Source: Dehalococcoidia bacterium (lineage in GTDB: Bacteria; Chloroflexota; Dehalococcoidia; Lucifugimonadales; JAGWBF01). From it: a stretch of DNA of 7,702 bases. The stretch covers positions 1 through 7,702 of the forward strand of contig JAGWBG010000058.1 of the NCBI GenBank assembly GCA_021296015.1. The letters are read 5' to 3'. The position numbers and the translations under genes are program-made. The notes below the pieces were generated by a model. It did not search any database. It was not told the DNA's origin and saw nothing but the letters and a program-made list of their open reading frames with translations. Positions 5,628-7,702 of this stretch are shown in pieces (positions within the stretch are counted from its first letter, which is position 1; each line of letters opens with the position of its first letter).

Positions 5628-6788
5628 TCACCCTCGCAGGTCCCGGAAGAAGGCGCGCATGTCCTCTACCAGTAGATCCGGCTCTTCCATAGCCGGGAAG
5701 TGGCCTCCCCTTGGCATTTCCGTCCATCGCTGTATGTTGTGGGAGCGCTCAGACCACTCCCGTGGCACCTGTACCTGGTCCTTTGGGAAACGGGCCACGG
5801 CAGATGGGGCCTGGACTCGTTCTCCCTGGGCCAGAGACCAGGACGAAAAGCTGTTGCGGGACTCGTAGTAGAGCCTTGTGGAGGAGTTGATGGTCTGGGT
5901 CGCCCAGTAGATGGTGAGGTTGGTTAGAAGCTCGTCCTTGGTGAAGCGCTTCTCCACGTCGCCGTCACAGTCGCTCCAGGTCCGAAACTTCTCCACAATC
6001 CAGGCCGCCAGACCCGCCGGAGAGTCGTTCAGGCCATAGCCGAGGGTCTGGGGTTTGGTCTGCTGAATATGGAAGTACCCCTGCTCATCCTGACGCCACT
6101 TCTCCTGCTCCTCCAGGTAAACCCTCTCTCTGTCTGACAACTCCCGTGACCCCGGGCCAAGGTAGGGTCGAGCGCCTCCTGCCCCGGTGGCGTGAATACC
6201 TGTCACCCGGTCCGGGTGATAGGTATATCCCAGCCAGGACGTAATCAGCACACCCCAGTCGCTGCCATGAGCGACGAAACGCCTGTACCCCAGCCCGTCC
6301 ATAAGCTCCACCCACAGGTCTGCGATTCGGCGGAAGTCCATCCCTCGCTGTGTGGTAAGGTCCGAGAACCCGTATCCCGGCAGAGACGGGACCACTACGT
6401 CGAAGGAGTCCGCCGGGTCCCCTCCGTGGCTGGCCGGGTCGGTGAGCAGGGGTATGACTTTCAGTATCTCGAAGAATGTGCTGGGCCATCCGTGGCTTAT
6501 GATGAGAGGTAGGGGGTTGGGTCCCTTGCCGCGCTCGTGGATGAAATGTATGCCCAGGCCATCCACGGTGGTGCGAAAGTGATTGTAGGTGTTGATGACC
6601 TCCTCTTGGGCGCGCCAGTCGAACCGCGTGCGCCAGTACTCCACAAGCTCCGTGATATAGGCCGGGTTAGAGCCGTAGTCCCAGCCCGAGTCGGTAATCT
6701 CATCTGGCCAACGGGTACGGGCCAGACGCTCTTGCAGGTCTTCAAGGACCTCTTCCTGGATATGTATTTTGAAGGGCTGCACATCCAT
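5628..6788 (-). CDS. Epoxide hydrolase, EHN (microsomal-type) alpha/beta-hydrolase
   Basis: The 386-aa enzyme hydrolyses epoxides to vicinal diols through an aspartyl ester intermediate (family knowledge; substrate unknown). It starts with the EHN domain (about 1-110, IQEEVLEDLQERL, RTRWPDE, YWRTRFDWR), then an alpha/beta-hydrolase fold. Visible catalytic features: oxyanion HGWP (99-102); nucleophile Asp177 in HGSDWG; GYGFSD (138-143); lid motif PQTLGYGLNDSPAGLAAW; Tyr307, aligning with Tyr374 of mammalian microsomal enzyme; probable acid Asp337 in FPKD where the mammalian enzyme has Glu404; and His363 in GGHFPAMEEP. All parts needed for activity are present. No membrane anchor is seen, so it should be cytosolic. 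ATG 6788 is chosen over the upstream 20-codon extension because GAGGAGG (complement of 6798-6804) sits 9 bases before it. No convincing minus-strand promoter was found. A haloalkane dehalogenase-type relative is less likely given the EHN domain. Confidence 0.93.
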   Translation of the reverse strand: MDVQPFKIHIQEEVLEDLQERLARTRWPDEITDSGWDYGSNPAYITELVEYWRTRFDWRAQEEVINTYNHFRTTVDGLGIHFIHERGKGPNPLPLIISHGWPSTFFEILKVIPLLTDPASHGGDPADSFDVVVPSLPGYGFSDLTTQRGMDFRRIADLWVELMDGLGYRRFVAHGSDWGVLITSWLGYTYHPDRVTGIHATGAGGARPYLGPGSRELSDRERVYLEEQEKWRQDEQGYFHIQQTKPQTLGYGLNDSPAGLAAWIVEKFRTWSDCDGDVEKRFTKDELLTNLTIYWATQTINSSTRLYYESRNSFSSWSLAQGERVQAPSAVARFPKDQVQVPREWSERSHNIQRWTEMPRGGHFPAMEEPDLLVEDMRAFFRDLRG

Positions 6789-6877
6789 ATCTGTAGTCCT
6801 CCTCACTAACGTAGCTGGTAACAGTTTAACAGAGGACAAGCGTACCATATAGGGGCAGGCTTGAACTCCGCCCTCGC

Positions 6878-6906
6878 TTGACGGTATTTGAATGCACCAC
6901 TACAAT
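6878..6906 (+). promoter_or_regulatory. Promoter of the amidohydrolase gene
   Basis: TTGACG (6878-6883) and TACAAT (6901-6906) are separated by exactly 17 bp, each matching 5 of 6 consensus positions. Transcription would start near 6913 towards the gene at 7002. Such an intact promoter is notable given that the gene carries in-frame stops. Confidence 0.7.
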
Positions 6907-6914
6907 TTCTTTGC

Positions 6915-6967
6915 CAGGGCATGGCCCTGAAGCTCAACCCCAAGGGCCTGTAGCAGGGTACAGGCCC
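6915..6967 (+). other. Two perfect hairpins in the amidohydrolase leader
   Basis: CAGGGC-ATG-GCCCTG (6915-6929) is a 6-bp stem. GGGCCTGTA (6944-6952) and TACAGGCCC (6959-6967) form a perfect 9-bp stem around GCAGGG. Both lie right after the predicted transcription start and before AGGAGG (6989-6994). No T-run follows, so they are not terminators. They might be an operator pair for a repressor or an mRNA-stabilising 5' structure. No known riboswitch is recognised. Confidence 0.5.
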
Positions 6968-7001
6968 ACCGATAATATTTGGAAACTCAGGAGGACCAGG
7001 A

Positions 7002-7702
7002 ATGGCCGGTTACAGGATAATATCATCGGACAACCACGTGTTTGAGCCGCGAGACCTGTGGGTGGATAGGATTGGTCCCAGGTTCAGGGAGCGCGCCCCA
7101 CAGATTGTCAACGAGGATGGCTACGACTGGTGGTACTGCGACGGCGTGAAGGTTATCAGCGTTCAGCCCGTGACCCAGACAGGCTAGAGGTTCGATGAGC
7201 CGGAAAACCTGAGCCGCAGGGACACCTTCGAGAACGTCCGGCCCGGGGGATACATCCCCAAAGAGCACATAAATGACATGGAAACCGACAGCGTTGACGT
7301 GAGCATAGTCTACCCGACCATCGGGCTTTTGCTGTTTAGCGTACAGGACAGCGGCCTCCTGTCGGCTATCTTCAGCACTTATAACGATTGGGTCGCCGAG
7401 TTCTGCCAGGAGTATCCCGACCGGCTGAAGGGCATCGCCATGGTCAACGTGGATGACGTGCAGGCTGGTATAAAGGAGATGGAGCGGTGCGCCAAAATGG
7501 GATTTGTGGGAGCCATGATTACCGCATACCCCCCCGAAAACCGGGCCTTCGATTCGGCGGAGTATGAACCCCTCTGGGCCGCCGCCCAGGAAATGGACAT
7601 ACCCCGTAGCCTCCATGCTGCCACAAACCGGAGCGTCATGTTCAGCGCCGCCTCCACAAAGCTGTCCTAGCTTATCATTATGGACTACTGGGTGCGGATG
7701 TC
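7002..7702 (+). pseudogene. Amidohydrolase (COG2159-like) with two in-frame TAG codons, 3' end off window
   Basis: The frame encodes the N-terminal 233 codons of a metal-dependent amidohydrolase (Amidohydro_2, TIM barrel, usually 350-400 aa). Visible: SSDNHVFEP near the start, where Asp10 and His12 form the DxH metal motif; RPGGYIPKEHINDME and VSIVYPT; YNDWVAEFCQEYPDRLKG; EYEPLWAAAQEMDIP; and His205 in SLHAATN, a second likely metal ligand. The frame is broken only by TAG at codon 62 (7185-7187, between QTG and RFDEP) and codon 223 (7668-7670), after which it continues LIIMDYWVRMS to the edge, matching the conserved WVR-S segment. There is no frameshift or gap. AGGAGG lies 7 bases before ATG 7002, and the promoter is good. 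No ribosome binding site precedes the internal ATG 7278, so re-initiation is not evident. Most simply a recent pseudogene or base-call errors; amber readthrough or recoding is possible but unproven. The substrate cannot be inferred. Confidence 0.8.

Noticed and set aside
6789..6848. 20-codon N-terminal extension of the epoxide hydrolase
   Set aside because: A strong GAGGAGG site lies inside it, correctly spaced for ATG 6788, and the EHN domain begins right after that ATG; the extension is not a membrane anchor.
7002..7702. Genome-wide reassignment of TAG to an amino acid
   Set aside because: clpC terminates at TAG at the expected family length and is followed by a strong terminator, so TAG acts as a normal stop at least there.
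1..7702. CRISPR array, transposase, integrase, toxin–antitoxin or defence genes
   Set aside because: No regularly spaced repeats and no translated motifs of these families were seen in either strand.

Overview
The window looks like a bacterial chromosome segment, probably from the phylum Chloroflexota and most likely the class Dehalococcoidia. This is an inference. It rests on the ClpC N-terminus, on a 5S rRNA–clpC–radA order that I recall from Dehalococcoides-type genomes, on palindromic GTCATT…AATGAC repeats between genes, and on a set of catabolic genes (epoxide hydrolase, COG2159 amidohydrolase, GlcG/HbpS protein) often abundant in that group. No phylogenetic test was possible here.

Layout. 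Bases 1-95 are the 3' part of a 5S rRNA, followed by a hairpin and a strong intrinsic terminator (172-224) that closes the rRNA operon. A clear sigma70-type promoter (324-353) then drives clpC (570-3050) through a leader of about 210 nt. A 13-bp-stem terminator (3087-3118) follows clpC. The 400-base gap after it holds two dispersed intergenic repeats and the radA promoter (TTGACA, extended -10). radA (3522-4946) starts with TTG. A small GlcG/HbpS-family gene (5111-5530) has its own promoter. It converges on a minus-strand epoxide hydrolase gene (5628-6788), with a second GC-rich repeat and an 8-bp inverted repeat between them. Upstream of the hydrolase, a strong plus-strand promoter (6878-6906) and a structured leader precede an amidohydrolase gene (7002 to beyond the window end).

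How the genes relate. clpC (protein quality control with ClpP) and radA (branch migration in recombination) are housekeeping genes whose adjacency is also known from Firmicutes, but here each has its own promoter. The last three genes look like accessory metabolism. Nothing in the sequence ties them to one pathway.

The most notable observation is in the last gene. Its frame stays open and family-like from 7002 to the window edge except for two TAG codons (7185-7187 and 7668-7670), with no frameshift and recognisable conserved residues after each. Two point nonsense mutations in a young pseudogene are the conservative explanation. Amber recoding is the exciting alternative, and it is weakened because clpC ends at a TAG. 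I see no CRISPR array, transposase, tRNA or phage gene.
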